A DNA stretch of 64,000 nucleotides from NCBI RefSeq assembly GCF_042648965.1, contig NZ_JBHRYJ010000001.1, positions 620,001-684,000 of the forward strand, given 5' to 3'. The position numbers and the translations under genes are program-made. Below are positions 7,952-19,565 of this stretch, one piece after another. Below the pieces are notes generated by a model. That model did no database searches and was not told where the DNA came from. It worked only from the letters and a program-made list of their open reading frames with translations. Position 1 is the stretch's first letter, and each line of letters begins with the position of its first letter. This DNA is from Ferrovibrio xuzhouensis. Its GTDB lineage: Bacteria > Pseudomonadota > Alphaproteobacteria > Ferrovibrionales > Ferrovibrionaceae.

Positions 7952-10810
7952 ATGCCCGGAAAACACCGCCTCTACCTCGTCGACGGCTCGGGCTATATCT
8001 TCCGCGCCTATCACGCACTGCCGCCGCTGACCCGTAAGTCCGACGGCATGCCGATCGGCGCCGTCTCCGGCTTCTGCAACATGCTCTCGTCGCTGCGCGA
8101 CAAGGCCGAGCATGACCAGGCGGTCAGCCATATGGCGGTGATCTTCGACACCAGCCGGCAGACCTTCCGCAGCGACATCTACCCTGCCTACAAGGCGAAC
8201 CGCGCCGAAACGCCGGAAGACCTGATCCCGCAGTTCGGCCCGATCCGCGATGCCAGCCGCGCCTTCGGCCTGGCGACGCTGGAGATGGACGGCTTCGAGG
8301 CCGACGACCTGATCGCCACCTATGCGCGGATCGCCCATGAGGCCGGCATGGAGGTCGTCGTCGTCTCGTCCGACAAGGACCTGATGCAGCTGGTGCGCGC
8401 CTCTTCTGCTGATGAACCGGGCGTGGGCATGCTCGACCCGATGAAGGACCGCAGTATCGGCCCGGCCGAGGTGATGGAGAAATTCGGCGTCGCGCCCGAC
8501 AAGGTGGTCGACGTGCAGGCGCTGGCCGGCGATGCCACCGACAACGTGCCCGGTGTGCCCGGCATCGGCATCAAGACGGCGGCCGAGCTGATCAACACCT
8601 ATGGCGATCTCGACACGCTGCTGGAGCGCGCGGCCGAGATCAAGCAGCCGAAGCGGCGCCAGACCCTGCTCGACAATGCCGACAAGGCGCGCATCTCGCG
8701 GCAGCTGGTGAAGCTGCGCGACGACGCACCGGTGAAAGACGGCCTCGACGCGCTGACCCTTGGCCCGGTCGAATGGCCGAAGCTCGCCGCCTTCCTCGAC
8801 CTGATGGAGTTCCGCACGCTGAAGGCGCGGATCGAGAACCGGCTGAAGCTGCGCGGCACCGCCGACATGGGCCCGGGCTCAAGCGGGGGCGCCCCTGTTA
8901 CTGTGGCGGCTCCGGCGAAAGAGATCGCCTTCGAAGGCGAAGGCGGCCCGGAGCAGCCGGCAGCGCCGGTCGGCCAAGGCAGCTACACACTGGTGCAGGA
9001 CATCAAGACCCTGCAGGCCTGGATCGACCGTGCCTCTGCGGCCGGCATCGTCGCCTTCGATACCGAGACCACCGACCTGTCGCCGACAAAGGCCGAACTG
9101 GTTGGCTTCAGCCTGGCGGTCGAGCCTGGCGAGGGCTGCTATGTGCCGGTGGGCCATATCCCGCCGGGCGGCGGCGGCCTCGATCTCGGCGGCCATGGCG
9201 AGATCCGGCAGATCCCGCTGCAGGACGCCCTGGCAGCGCTGAAACCTTTGCTGGCCGATCCGGGCGTGCTGAAGATCGGGCAGAACATCAAATACGACAT
9301 GGCGGTGCTGGCCGGTTACAGGGTCGACATCGTGTCCTACGACGACACCATGCTGATCTCCTACACGCTCGATGCCGGCAAGCATGGCCACGGCATGGAC
9401 GAGCTGTCGGAGCTGCATCTCGGCCACAAGCCGATCAGCTATGACGAGGTCACCGGCACCGGCAAGGCGCGCATCTCGTTTGCCGAGGTGCCGCTGGAGG
9501 CCGCCTGCAAATACGCCGCCGAAGACGCCGACATCACGCTCAGGCTCTATCGCGCACTGAAGCCGCGCCTGCTGGCCGAGAAGCAGGTGACGCTCTACGA
9601 GACCATCGAACGGCCGCTGCCGGCCGTGGTCTGCGCCATGGAAGTGGCCGGCATCCGGGTCGATCCGGCCGAGCTCAACCGTCTGTCGGCGGATTTCGCC
9701 GAGCGCATGGCCGGCTTCGAGAAGACGGCCCACGACCTCGCCGGGGAAAGCTTCAACATCGGCTCGCCCAAGCAGCTCGGCGAGATCCTGTTCGACAAGA
9801 TGAGCCTGCCCGGCGGCAAGAAGGGCAAGACCGGCGCATACTCCACCGGCGCCGACGTGCTGGAGGAACTGGCCGCCCAGGGTCACGACCTGCCGCGCGC
9901 GGTGCTCGACTGGCGCCAGCTCGCCAAGCTGAAATCGACCTATACCGATGCGCTGGTCGCCTCGATCAACCCGAAGACCGGGCGCGTCCATACCTCCTAT
10001 TCGATCGCCTCGACCAATACCGGGCGCTTTGCCTCGAACGATCCGAACCTGCAGAACATCCCGGTGCGCACCGAGGAAGGCCGCAAGATCCGCAAGGCTT
10101 TTGTCGCCGACAAGGGCTGCAAGCTGGTCTCCGCTGATTATTCACAGATCGAGCTGCGCATCCTCGCCCATATCGCCGATATCGCCGCGCTGAAGCAGGC
10201 CTTCCTCGACGGCATCGACATCCATGCGCTGACCGCCAGCCAGGTGTTCGACACGCCGGTCGAAGGCATGAACCCGATGGTGCGCCGCGCCGCCAAGGCG
10301 ATCAATTTCGGCATCATCTACGGCATGAGCGCCTTCGGTCTCGCCGCCCAGCTCGGCATTCCGCAGCGCGAGGCGCAGGCCTATATCGAGGCCTATTTCA
10401 AACGCTATCCCGGCATCCGCGACTATATGGACCGCACCAGGAAACAGGTGAAGGAGCAGGGCTTTGTGACCACCCTGTTCGGCCGCCGGGTGCATTTCCC
10501 CAACATCAACACCAGGAACCCGGCCGAACGCGCCTTCCTCGAGCGCGCCTCGATCAATGCGCCGATCCAGGGCTCGGCCGCCGACGTGATCAAGCGGGCC
10601 ATGGGCAAGCTGCCGGCCGCGCTGGCCGCCGAGGGGCTGCAGGCCCGCATGCTGCTGCAGGTGCATGACGAACTGGTGTTCGAGGCGCCGGAAGCGGAGG
10701 TCGAGGCGCTGATCGCGGTGGCCAAGCGGGTGATGCAGGCGGCGGCCGCATTGTCGGTGCCGCTGACCGTCGAGGCCGGCGTCGGCGACAACTGGGAAGC
10801 CGCGCACTAG
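7952..10810 (+). CDS. polA: DNA polymerase I
   Basis: This 952-residue protein is a full-length DNA polymerase I. The 5'-3' exonuclease (about 1-290) includes FEADDLIAT and GVPGIGIKTAAELI. An acidic linker follows. The 3'-5' exonuclease has exo I FDTETTDL (D370), exo II GQNIKYDMAV and exo III KYAAEDADIT, so proofreading residues are intact. The polymerase domain has motif A SADYSQIELRI (near 727), motif B RRAAKAINFGIIYG and motif C QVHDELVFE (near 905). It acts in Okazaki-fragment processing and excision repair. The ATG at 7952 matches the family N-terminus, a nucleotide-binding LVDGSGYIFRA. Confidence 0.98.
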   Translation: MPGKHRLYLVDGSGYIFRAYHALPPLTRKSDGMPIGAVSGFCNMLSSLRDKAEHDQAVSHMAVIFDTSRQTFRSDIYPAYKANRAETPEDLIPQFGPIRDASRAFGLATLEMDGFEADDLIATYARIAHEAGMEVVVVSSDKDLMQLVRASSADEPGVGMLDPMKDRSIGPAEVMEKFGVAPDKVVDVQALAGDATDNVPGVPGIGIKTAAELINTYGDLDTLLERAAEIKQPKRRQTLLDNADKARISRQLVKLRDDAPVKDGLDALTLGPVEWPKLAAFLDLMEFRTLKARIENRLKLRGTADMGPGSSGGAPVTVAAPAKEIAFEGEGGPEQPAAPVGQGSYTLVQDIKTLQAWIDRASAAGIVAFDTETTDLSPTKAELVGFSLAVEPGEGCYVPVGHIPPGGGGLDLGGHGEIRQIPLQDALAALKPLLADPGVLKIGQNIKYDMAVLAGYRVDIVSYDDTMLISYTLDAGKHGHGMDELSELHLGHKPISYDEVTGTGKARISFAEVPLEAACKYAAEDADITLRLYRALKPRLLAEKQVTLYETIERPLPAVVCAMEVAGIRVDPAELNRLSADFAERMAGFEKTAHDLAGESFNIGSPKQLGEILFDKMSLPGGKKGKTGAYSTGADVLEELAAQGHDLPRAVLDWRQLAKLKSTYTDALVASINPKTGRVHTSYSIASTNTGRFASNDPNLQNIPVRTEEGRKIRKAFVADKGCKLVSADYSQIELRILAHIADIAALKQAFLDGIDIHALTASQVFDTPVEGMNPMVRRAAKAINFGIIYGMSAFGLAAQLGIPQREAQAYIEAYFKRYPGIRDYMDRTRKQVKEQGFVTTLFGRRVHFPNINTRNPAERAFLERASINAPIQGSAADVIKRAMGKLPAALAAEGLQARMLLQVHDELVFEAPEAEVEALIAVAKRVMQAAAALSVPLTVEAGVGDNWEAAH

Positions 10811-10823
10811 GCGTATCACCGTC

Positions 10824-10907
10824 ACCCCGGCCAAGCGCAGCGCGAGCCGGGGTCCCATTCTCCGCCCGGCCGTATCGTTCAAACGGGATGCCCGCTTTCG
10901 CGGGCAT
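10824..10907. terminator. Palindromic repeat and bidirectional terminator after polA
   Basis: The 110-bp gap between convergent polA and the lipoprotein gene holds two hairpins. ACCCCGGC (10824-10831) pairs with GCCGGGGT (10846-10853), and ATGCCCGC (10888-10895) pairs with GCGGGCAT (10900-10907) over a TTTC loop. The second shares CGGGCATGACGA with the repeat at 6467-6544. No long T tract follows, so termination is inferred from position. Confidence 0.55.
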
Positions 10908-10920
10908 GACGATTATAGAG

Positions 10921-11328
10921 TTACCGCCCGCGCAGCTTCAGGCAGCTCTGCACGATGGCGCCGCAGGGCTCCAAGGTCGGCCGCCCGGTCGAGGTGCGGC
11001 CCTTCAGCGCCACGGCAGTGACCCGGCCGTCGCGCAGGGTGAAGGTCGCATCGCAATAGCGGTAATAATCGAAGGTGGTGGTGCCGCGGTTGGTCGGCGT
11101 GCTGCCCAGCCCGGAATCCGCCGTGGCCGAAGAACTGGTCTCGCGGAAATAGCTCCAGATCTCGTTGCCGCCCTCGCGGTTCTTCGCCGCCGGCTCGCCG
11201 GCACAGAGCTTGAGCTGCGTGGCGGTCAGGCCGGGCAGTTCCCGCGGCGCGCGTTCGGCCGCCAGCTCCAGGTCGGAGGTGCAGGCGGCGAGCAGCAGTG
11301 GCAGGGCAAGCAGGGCGATTTGGCGCAT
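10921..11328 (-). CDS. Hypothetical lipoprotein
   Basis: This 135-residue protein has a lipoprotein signal: MRQIALLALPLLLAAC places the lipobox cysteine at 16. The rest is a small soluble domain with further cysteines in KLCAGE, YYRYCDATF and TLEPCGAI, suggesting disulfides. The pattern of a glycine-containing recognition stretch, NEIWSYF, then TFDYYRYCDATFTLRDGRV resembles small SmpA/BamE-like lipoproteins, but I cannot assign a family firmly. It is convergent with polA and divergent from the Ldh-type dehydrogenase. Confidence 0.78.
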   Translation of the reverse strand: MRQIALLALPLLLAACTSDLELAAERAPRELPGLTATQLKLCAGEPAAKNREGGNEIWSYFRETSSSATADSGLGSTPTNRGTTTFDYYRYCDATFTLRDGRVTAVALKGRTSTGRPTLEPCGAIVQSCLKLRGR

Positions 11329-11448
11329 GGCGGGAACTCTGCCGCAACGCGGTCATGCCCGCAAGCGCCCGTCTTGTCGCCCTGCCGGCTTTCCGCTAGA
11401 CCGGATGGCCATAAGCTCGAGGAAACTCCAGAGAACGAGGACTGCCCC

Positions 11449-12552
11449 ATGGCTGCCACCGTCACCGTCGAAGCCGAGGCCCTGCGCCGCGCCGTGCGCC
11501 ACATCGTGCTGGCGGGCGGCAGCAACGCGCGCGAGGCGGCGCTGGTCGCCGAGAATCTGGTGCTGGCCAATCTCAGCGGTCACGACAGCCACGGCGTCGG
11601 CATGCTGCCGCAATACATCCTCGCCGTGGTGGAAAAGCGCCTCAGGATCAACGCGGCGCCCAGCGTGATCGCCGACCATGGCGCCATCCTCAACCTCGAC
11701 GGCAACATGGGCTACGGCCAGGTGATCGGCCATGACGCCATGGAGCTCGGCATCCGTCGCACCCGCGAGACCGGCGTCTGCATCGTCTCCTTGCGCAACA
11801 GCCACCATATCGGCCGCATCGGCCACTGGGGCGAGCAATGCGCCGCCGCCGGCTTCGTCTCGACCCATTATGTGAATGTCGTCGGCCGGCCGCCGCTGGT
11901 GGCGCCCCATGGCGGCGCCGATGCCCGCTTTGCCACCAATCCCTATTGCTGCGCCATTCCGGCGACCGCGCCCGGCGGCGAACCGGTCGTGCTCGACATG
12001 GCGACATCCAAGATCGCCATGGGCAAGGTGCGCGTCGCCATGAACAAGGGCGAGCAGGTGGCGCCCGACACCCTGATCAACAGCAACGGCGCGCCGACCA
12101 CCGAGCCGCGCACCATGTTCGAGCCGCCCACCGGCGCCATCCTCGCCTTCGGCGGCCACAAGGGCTATGGCCTGGCGGTGATCGCCGAACTGCTGGCCGG
12201 CGCCATGACCGGCGGCGTCACCATGCATGACGGTAGCTGGGCGAAGAACACCATCACCAACAACATGTTCTCGGTGATCGTCGATCCGGCGAAACTCGGC
12301 GGTGCCGACAGCTGGCGCCGCGAGGTCGCCGCCTTCGTCGATTTCGTCAAGGCCTCGCCACCCTCTCCTCAGAATGGAGCACCCGGCAGCGACGGCGTAC
12401 TGGTCGCCGGCGAACCGGAACGCCAGACCCGCAAGGCGCGGCTCGCCGCAGGCATCCCGGTCGATGCCACCACCTGGGGCGAGATCGTGGCCGCCGGCGA
12501 ACGCGTCGGCATCGCCGCCGCCGAAACGCTGGCCGCCGCAGGCGTGCACTGA
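11449..12552 (+). CDS. Ldh family (malate/L-lactate type) dehydrogenase
   Basis: This 367-residue protein belongs to the Ldh2/MDH2-type NAD(P)-dependent 2-hydroxyacid dehydrogenases, which are unrelated to classical Rossmann LDH. The family motif GHDSHGVGMLPQY is near 40-52, and ATNPYCCAIP and FGGHKGYGLAV follow. Substrates in the family include malate, sulfolactate, ureidoglycolate and delta-1-piperideine-2-carboxylate, and the sequence alone does not decide. The start at 11449 gives the standard length. A quinone-oxidoreductase-like gene begins one base after its stop, so the two are cotranscribed. Confidence 0.9.
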   Translation: MAATVTVEAEALRRAVRHIVLAGGSNAREAALVAENLVLANLSGHDSHGVGMLPQYILAVVEKRLRINAAPSVIADHGAILNLDGNMGYGQVIGHDAMELGIRRTRETGVCIVSLRNSHHIGRIGHWGEQCAAAGFVSTHYVNVVGRPPLVAPHGGADARFATNPYCCAIPATAPGGEPVVLDMATSKIAMGKVRVAMNKGEQVAPDTLINSNGAPTTEPRTMFEPPTGAILAFGGHKGYGLAVIAELLAGAMTGGVTMHDGSWAKNTITNNMFSVIVDPAKLGGADSWRREVAAFVDFVKASPPSPQNGAPGSDGVLVAGEPERQTRKARLAAGIPVDATTWGEIVAAGERVGIAAAETLAAAGVH

Positions 12553-12553
12553 G

Positions 12554-13582
12554 ATGCGCGCCATCGCGCTGCAGCGTTTCGCCCCCGATGGCGATACGAC
12601 AGCCCTGGTCATGGCCGACCGGCCGCAGCCGGCGGCCCCCGCTGCCGGCGAAGTGCTGGTCCGGGTGAAGGCCTGCTCGCTGAACTTCCGCGACTGGCTG
12701 ATGCTGCTGGGCCAGTACAATCCGAAACAAAGGCTGCCGCTGATCCCGGTCTCCGACGGCGCCGGCGAGGTGATCAGCACTGGCGACGGTGTGACGGCTT
12801 TCGCACCGGGCGACCGCGTGCTGGGGCATTTCTTCCCGGCCTGGGCATCGGGCGAGCCCAGCGTCGCGAAATTCGCCGTCAGCATGGGCGGGCCGCACGA
12901 CGGCTGGCTCACCGAATACCGCTGCTATCCGGCCGCCGCACTGGCGAAGATTCCCGATCACCTCTCGTATGAAGAGGCCGCCGCGCTGCCCTGTGCGGCG
13001 CTGACCGCCTGGAGCGCCATTGTCACGCTCGGCAATGTGCGGCCGGGCGACCGCGTGCTGGTGCAGGGTACCGGCGGCGTCGCGCTGTTCGCCCTGCAGT
13101 TCGCCAAGCTGTGCGGCGCCGAGGTGATCGTGACGTCCAGCAGCGACGAGAAACTCGCCCGCGCCAAGACACTCGGCGCCGATCATGGCATCAACTACCG
13201 CAACGATCCGGAATGGGGCCGCGCGGCACGCGCGCTGACCGGCGGCGCCGGGCTCGACCATATCGTCGAGCTGGGCGGCGCCGAGACGCTCAACCAGTCG
13301 ATCCGCGCCATCCGCCCGGGTGGCATGATCAGCATGATCGGCGTCCTCTCGGGGCCGAAGAATGCCCTGCATATCCCGCTTGTCGTCATGCAGCAGGTCC
13401 GCTTGCAGGGCGTCACCGTCGGCCCGAAGGAAGCGCTCGACGCCATGCTGCGCGCCATGGCGCAGGCGAAGCTGCACCCGGTGATCGACAGCCGCTTCGA
13501 TTTCTCGGAAGCCGGCGTGCGCGATGCCTTTTCCCACATGGGCAAGGCGGCAGCCTTCGGCAAGATCGTGGTGGGGATGTGA
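12554..13582 (+). CDS. MDR-type NAD(P)-dependent alcohol dehydrogenase/quinone reductase
   Basis: This 342-residue protein is a medium-chain dehydrogenase/reductase. The N-terminal GroES-like domain has VKACSLNFRDWLMLLGQY, where zinc ADHs have a Cys-Gly-x-Cys/His ligand set. The nucleotide fold has LVQGTGGVALFALQFAK. The catalytic zinc ligands and the structural four-cysteine lobe are absent, so a zinc-free quinone-oxidoreductase-like enzyme is likely. It follows the Ldh-type gene by 1 bp and overlaps the next gene, indicating a three-gene transcript. Confidence 0.87.
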   Translation: MRAIALQRFAPDGDTTALVMADRPQPAAPAAGEVLVRVKACSLNFRDWLMLLGQYNPKQRLPLIPVSDGAGEVISTGDGVTAFAPGDRVLGHFFPAWASGEPSVAKFAVSMGGPHDGWLTEYRCYPAAALAKIPDHLSYEEAAALPCAALTAWSAIVTLGNVRPGDRVLVQGTGGVALFALQFAKLCGAEVIVTSSSDEKLARAKTLGADHGINYRNDPEWGRAARALTGGAGLDHIVELGGAETLNQSIRAIRPGGMISMIGVLSGPKNALHIPLVVMQQVRLQGVTVGPKEALDAMLRAMAQAKLHPVIDSRFDFSEAGVRDAFSHMGKAAAFGKIVVGM

Positions 13583-14142
13583 CGAACGCGCCCGGCCTCG
13601 CCCTCTACACCTTCGGCATCTTCCGGCGGCCCTCCGCCGATCCGGCCAATGCCGGCTTTCATGCCCGCAACGAGCCCAATCTCGCCGCCGCCGAAGCCGC
13701 TGCCGGCTTCATCGCGCGGTCGGGCTATGACGGCGATCCGGGGCCGGCGAGCTGGGGGCCGCATGCCTATCCGCGTTTCTATCGGGGCGGCGATGCCCAT
13801 TCGCCCTCGACCCTGTCGCTGTGGGACAGCCTCGAAGCGCCGATGGCGTTTACCTATCATGGCATCCACGCCGAGGCCCTCGCGCATGGGCGCGACTGGT
13901 TCCTGAAACCCGTCCCGCCGCCGGCGAGGCCAGCCTGGCCGCCCTACGTGCTGTGGTGGGTGGCGGGTGATCACCGGCCCCACTGGCAGGAGGCCGTGGC
14001 GCGGCACGAACATCTGCATGACCATGGTGCGTCGTCGCAGGCTTTCGACTGGCAGACGCCCCTCGATGCCGCAGGCCGGCCGGCCATGATCGACCGCGCC
14101 CGGGTGCGGCAACTGGCGGCGCGGAATGCCACGCCGGCCTGA
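13579..14142 (+). CDS. DUF3291 domain protein
   Basis: This 187-residue protein matches the layout of DUF3291: a beta-strand start LALYTFGIF, an inner LWDSLEAPMAFTYHGIHAEAL stretch and the aromatic end YVLWWVAGDHRP. The family is a dimeric alpha-beta barrel fold like ABM monooxygenases, with no known role. No ATG fits. The GTG at 13579 overlaps the preceding stop as GTGA and is the most likely start. It is translationally coupled to the MDR gene. Confidence 0.75.
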   Translation: MTNAPGLALYTFGIFRRPSADPANAGFHARNEPNLAAAEAAAGFIARSGYDGDPGPASWGPHAYPRFYRGGDAHSPSTLSLWDSLEAPMAFTYHGIHAEALAHGRDWFLKPVPPPARPAWPPYVLWWVAGDHRPHWQEAVARHEHLHDHGASSQAFDWQTPLDAAGRPAMIDRARVRQLAARNATPA

Positions 14143-14217
14143 CAACATCCCGGTATCGCGCCGGCACCGCTTCGGGCATGATCCCGGCAGCCTGCCAATC
14201 CCCGGAACGGACCCGCC

Positions 14218-14682
14218 ATGCCCATCGACATCCTGCTGCCGGCCCATACCGCGGTCAGCATCATCGCCATCCTCATCGGCATTCCGGTGGTGGCCGGGCT
14301 GCTGCGGGGTCGCGACCGGCCGGCGCTGACCGCCGTCTTCCTCGCTGCGGCCTTTATCACCAGCGCCAGTGGCTTCCTGTTCCCCTTCTTCCAGCTCCTG
14401 CCCTCGCATGTCATCGGCGCCATCGCCCTGCTGGTGCTGGCCGTCACCGTGCCGGCGCGCAGGCGCTGGCCGCGCATCCATGCCGCCGGTCTGGTCGCCA
14501 GCCTGTACCTGCTGTCTTTCGTCGGCATCGCCCAGGCCTTCGCCAAGATCCCGGCCCTCAACGCCATCGCGCCGGGCCATGCTGACTGGCCGTTCCAGGC
14601 CGCGCAGGTCTTCGTGCTTATGCTGTTCGTCGGGCTCGGCATTGTCGCGCTGCGCCGCGTGGCCCGGCCGTCCCTCGCCTGA
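14218..14682 (+). CDS. Small integral membrane protein
   Basis: This 154-residue protein has four or five hydrophobic helices (about 5-27, 38-60, 64-82, 90-108, 127-147) and short basic loops such as GRDRP and RRRWPR. I do not recognise a family. No catalytic motif is visible. The ATG at 14218 is the only reasonable start. It lies 75 bp after the DUF3291 gene on the same strand. Confidence 0.72.
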   Translation: MPIDILLPAHTAVSIIAILIGIPVVAGLLRGRDRPALTAVFLAAAFITSASGFLFPFFQLLPSHVIGAIALLVLAVTVPARRRWPRIHAAGLVASLYLLSFVGIAQAFAKIPALNAIAPGHADWPFQAAQVFVLMLFVGLGIVALRRVARPSLA

Positions 14683-14787
14683 TCAAGGCATCGTGATCGG
14701 CCGGCGGCGCTGCGCCCCGCCGCTTGCGACCGTCAGTCCCGCGCGCCATGCTCGGCGGGCAACCTCCCCTCCCGTGAACGGGTCTCC

Positions 14788-15408
14788 ATGCTGACACTCT
14801 ATTACGCCGCCGGCAGCTGCGCGCTGGCCACCCATATCGCCCTGATCGATGCCGGCGCCGACTATGAGGCCAAGCCGGTCGATTTCGCCGCCAACCAGCA
14901 GCGCACGCCCGAATACCTCGCGGTCAATCCCAAGGGCCGGGTGCCGGCGCTGGTCACGCCGCGGGGCATCCTCACCGAATCGCCGGCCCTGCTGGCCTAT
15001 GTGGCGCAGAGCTTCCCGGCAGCCAAGCTGGCGCCGCTTGACGACGCGCATGCCTTTGCCGAGGTGCAGGCCTTCAACAGCTACATCGCCACCACCGTGC
15101 ATGTCGCCCATGCCCATGGCCGGCGCGGCTATCGCTGGGCCGACGAGCCGGAGGCCATCGCCGCCATGAAGCGCAAGGCGCCGCAGGTGATGGCCGACAG
15201 TTTCGCGCTGATCGAGGACGGCATGCTGCGCGGCCCCTGGGTGATGGGCGAGCGCTACAGCATCTGCGATCCCTATCTCTTCACCATGGCGTCGTGGCTG
15301 GAAGCCGACGGCGTCGATCCGGCGCGCTTCCCGAAAATTCTGGATCACCGCAACCGCATGATGGAGCGGCCGGCAGCAAGGCAGGCGCTGGCTGAACAGG
15401 CCGCCTGA
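14788..15408 (+). CDS. Glutathione S-transferase (beta-class-like)
   Basis: This 206-residue protein has an N-terminal thioredoxin-fold GST domain and a C-terminal all-helical domain. The start MLTLYYAAGSCALATHI matches beta-class GSTs, with C11 at the catalytic cysteine position. NPKGRVPAL carries the cis-proline and LTESPALLAYV the glutathione glutamyl site. The SICDPYLFTM motif is the conserved folding box of the C-terminal domain. It probably acts in detoxification or thiol transfer in the cytoplasm. Confidence 0.92.
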   Translation: MLTLYYAAGSCALATHIALIDAGADYEAKPVDFAANQQRTPEYLAVNPKGRVPALVTPRGILTESPALLAYVAQSFPAAKLAPLDDAHAFAEVQAFNSYIATTVHVAHAHGRRGYRWADEPEAIAAMKRKAPQVMADSFALIEDGMLRGPWVMGERYSICDPYLFTMASWLEADGVDPARFPKILDHRNRMMERPAARQALAEQAA

Positions 15409-15421
15409 TCGCCCGGTTCCG

Positions 15422-15454
15422 GCCTTCCGGTCTGGACTTCGCCGGCCGGAAGGC
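15422..15454 (+). terminator. Hairpin after GST gene
   Basis: GCCTTCCGG (15422-15430) pairs perfectly with CCGGAAGGC (15446-15454), leaving a 15-nt loop just 14 bp after the GST stop. There is no T run, so it may be a Rho-linked or 3'-stabilising structure rather than a classical terminator. Confidence 0.45.
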
Positions 15455-15516
15455 GCAGCTTGCACATCATCGCGCCGCTGTCATCGTACAGCCGGCCCGA
15501 AGGGGCCGTGACTGAC

Positions 15517-16173
15517 ATGTGTTTCTCCGCCTCGGCGAGTTTCGTGACGGCAGCGGTGACCGGCAGCCTCGGCATCGCGGCGCTGATTCGCGCGCCGCAG
15601 CGGCAGGACCTGCTGCTGGCGGCGACGCCGCTGCTGTTCGCCCTGCACCAGGGCATCGAGGGGCTGCTGTGGCTCGAACTGGCACATGGTCCCGGCCGGC
15701 CGCTGGCCGGCGGCCTGACGGTGCTGTTCCTGCTGATCGCCGAGGCCTTCTGGCCGGTCTATGCGCCGCTCGCCATCCTGCTGATCGAGCCGGACCGGCT
15801 GCGGCGCCGGCTGATCCGCGGCTGTCTCGTCATCGGCCTCTGCACTGGCGCCGTGCTGGCCTGGTGGGTGCTGGCCCGGCCGCATGCGGCCGCGATCGTC
15901 GGCGGCCATATCGCCTATCTGTCGGAGGACCGCGATTCGCGCGCCATCGCGCTGGCCTATCTGGTGGCGACGGTGCTGCCGCTGTTCCTGTCGTCGCACC
16001 GCACGGCCCTGACGCTCGGCACCATCATCCTCGCCGGCTACGTCGTCACCTATCTGTTCTATCGCGAGGCCTTCGTGTCGGTCTGGTGCTTCTTCGCCGC
16101 GGCAGCCAGCGTCGCCATCCTCGGGCATTTCGAATGGTCGCGCCGCCAGCGCCTGCGTGGCGCCCTGTCTTAA
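15517..16173 (+). CDS. DUF6629-like membrane protein
   Basis: This 218-residue protein begins MCFSASASF, the signature start of the DUF6629 membrane family. Seven hydrophobic segments are visible. Conserved-looking polar positions occur in LHQGIEGLLWL and in the last helix VSVWCFFAAAASV. The function of the family is unknown. The ATG at 15517 was chosen over an upstream in-frame ATG at 15460 because MCFSA is the family start. It converges on the ammonium-transporter kinase gene. Confidence 0.75.
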   Translation: MCFSASASFVTAAVTGSLGIAALIRAPQRQDLLLAATPLLFALHQGIEGLLWLELAHGPGRPLAGGLTVLFLLIAEAFWPVYAPLAILLIEPDRLRRRLIRGCLVIGLCTGAVLAWWVLARPHAAAIVGGHIAYLSEDRDSRAIALAYLVATVLPLFLSSHRTALTLGTIILAGYVVTYLFYREAFVSVWCFFAAAASVAILGHFEWSRRQRLRGALS

Positions 16174-16204
16174 CGATGCACTGTCTTAACGGCGCACTGC
16201 CTGC

Positions 16205-18334
<2,130 letters not shown>

Positions 18335-18620
18335 GGGGCCTGATTTACGGGAGCTGACAGCAGGGATACGAGGGCATGGGGTCGGCAAATCCTCCGCGAT
18401 TCCCGTAGCAAGAGCCGTACCAGCGATAGATAGCGGTCCAGCGGTTGTATCAGCCGCGGGCATGCCTATATTTTTGGCAGCTGACCCGGCAACAGGCGGC
18501 AGGGTGTTGGCTTTTCGGCGGCAGGCCATTATCTGTCATTGCCGTATCCGCCGCCGCCCGCCGCAAGAGTCGGGCCCGCATCGACCAGACACGAAAAGCC
18601 AGACACGAAAAGATCGCGCG

Positions 18621-19553
18621 ATGGACATTCTCGGAGCCAACCCCGCCCCCGCCCCTGCCGCCGTTCCCGGCGGCGATGCGGTCAAGGACGTCGACATCAC
18701 CACCTTCATGCAGGATGTCGTCCAGGCCTCGATGACCACACCCGTCCTGGTGGACTTCTGGGCGCCGTGGTGCGGCCCCTGCAAGACGCTGGGGCCGATG
18801 CTGGAAAAGATCGTCAAGGCGTCGAACGGCAAGGTGAAGCTGGTCAAGGTCAATATCGACGAGCCGCAGAACCAGCCGCTCGCCCAGCAGCTGCGCATCC
18901 AGTCGATCCCGGCGGTCTTTGCCTTCTCCGGCGGCCAGCCGGTCGACGGCTTCGTCGGCGCCCTGCCGGAAAGCCAGCTGAAGAAATTCGTCGAGGGCCT
19001 GGCCGGCGGCGCCCTGGAAGGCGACACCGCCACCCAGATGATCGAGGCCGGCAAGGCCGCGCTTGGTGTCCAGGACTGGACCGAGGCGGCAACCGCCTTC
19101 TCGACGGCGCTCGGCACCGAGCCGGAGAATGTCGCCGCGCTGGCCGGCCTGGCCCGCGCGCTGGTCGGCATGGGCGAGATCGAGGAAGCCAAGGAAGTGC
19201 TGACCCAGGTGCCGGAGGCCCCGGTCGAGCATGCCGATGTCGCCGCCGTGCGCGCCGCGCTGGCCCTGCACGAGGAAGGCGCCCAGGCCGCCGGCCAGCT
19301 CAAGCCGCTGGAAGATGCCGTCGCCGCCAACCCGAACGACCACCAGGCCCGGCTCGACTATGCCACCGCGCTGATGGGCGCCAACCGCCAGCAGGAGGCG
19401 ATCGACCAGCTGCTCGACGTCGTCAAGCGCGACCGCAAATGGAATGACGAGGCGGCCCGCAAGCAGCTCGTCAAGATCTTCGAGGCGCTGGGGCCGATGG
19501 ACCCGCTGGTGGTCGATGCCCGCCGGCGGCTGTCGTCGATCCTGTTTGCCTGA
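18621..19553 (+). CDS. Thioredoxin-TPR chaperone protein (CnoX/YbbN-like)
   Basis: This 310-residue protein has an N-terminal thioredoxin domain (about 22-130) with active site WCGPC at 50-54 and cis-proline SIPAVF. TPR-like helices fill 140-300. In alphaproteobacteria such CnoX/YbbN-type proteins hold damaged proteins and work with GroEL, and some keep reductase activity when the CxxC is intact, as here. An Ala/Pro-rich leader of 20 residues precedes the domain. It is divergent from the Amt-kinase and starts a series with LON-domain, Trm112 and DUF971 genes. Confidence 0.92.
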   Translation: MDILGANPAPAPAAVPGGDAVKDVDITTFMQDVVQASMTTPVLVDFWAPWCGPCKTLGPMLEKIVKASNGKVKLVKVNIDEPQNQPLAQQLRIQSIPAVFAFSGGQPVDGFVGALPESQLKKFVEGLAGGALEGDTATQMIEAGKAALGVQDWTEAATAFSTALGTEPENVAALAGLARALVGMGEIEEAKEVLTQVPEAPVEHADVAAVRAALALHEEGAQAAGQLKPLEDAVAANPNDHQARLDYATALMGANRQQEAIDQLLDVVKRDRKWNDEAARKQLVKIFEALGPMDPLVVDARRRLSSILFA

Positions 19554-19565
19554 TAGACTGGCGGC

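Noticed and set aside
13195..14580. 461-codon minus-strand frame across the DUF3291 gene
   Set aside because: It is low-complexity Arg/Gly-rich and antisense to three plausible genes.
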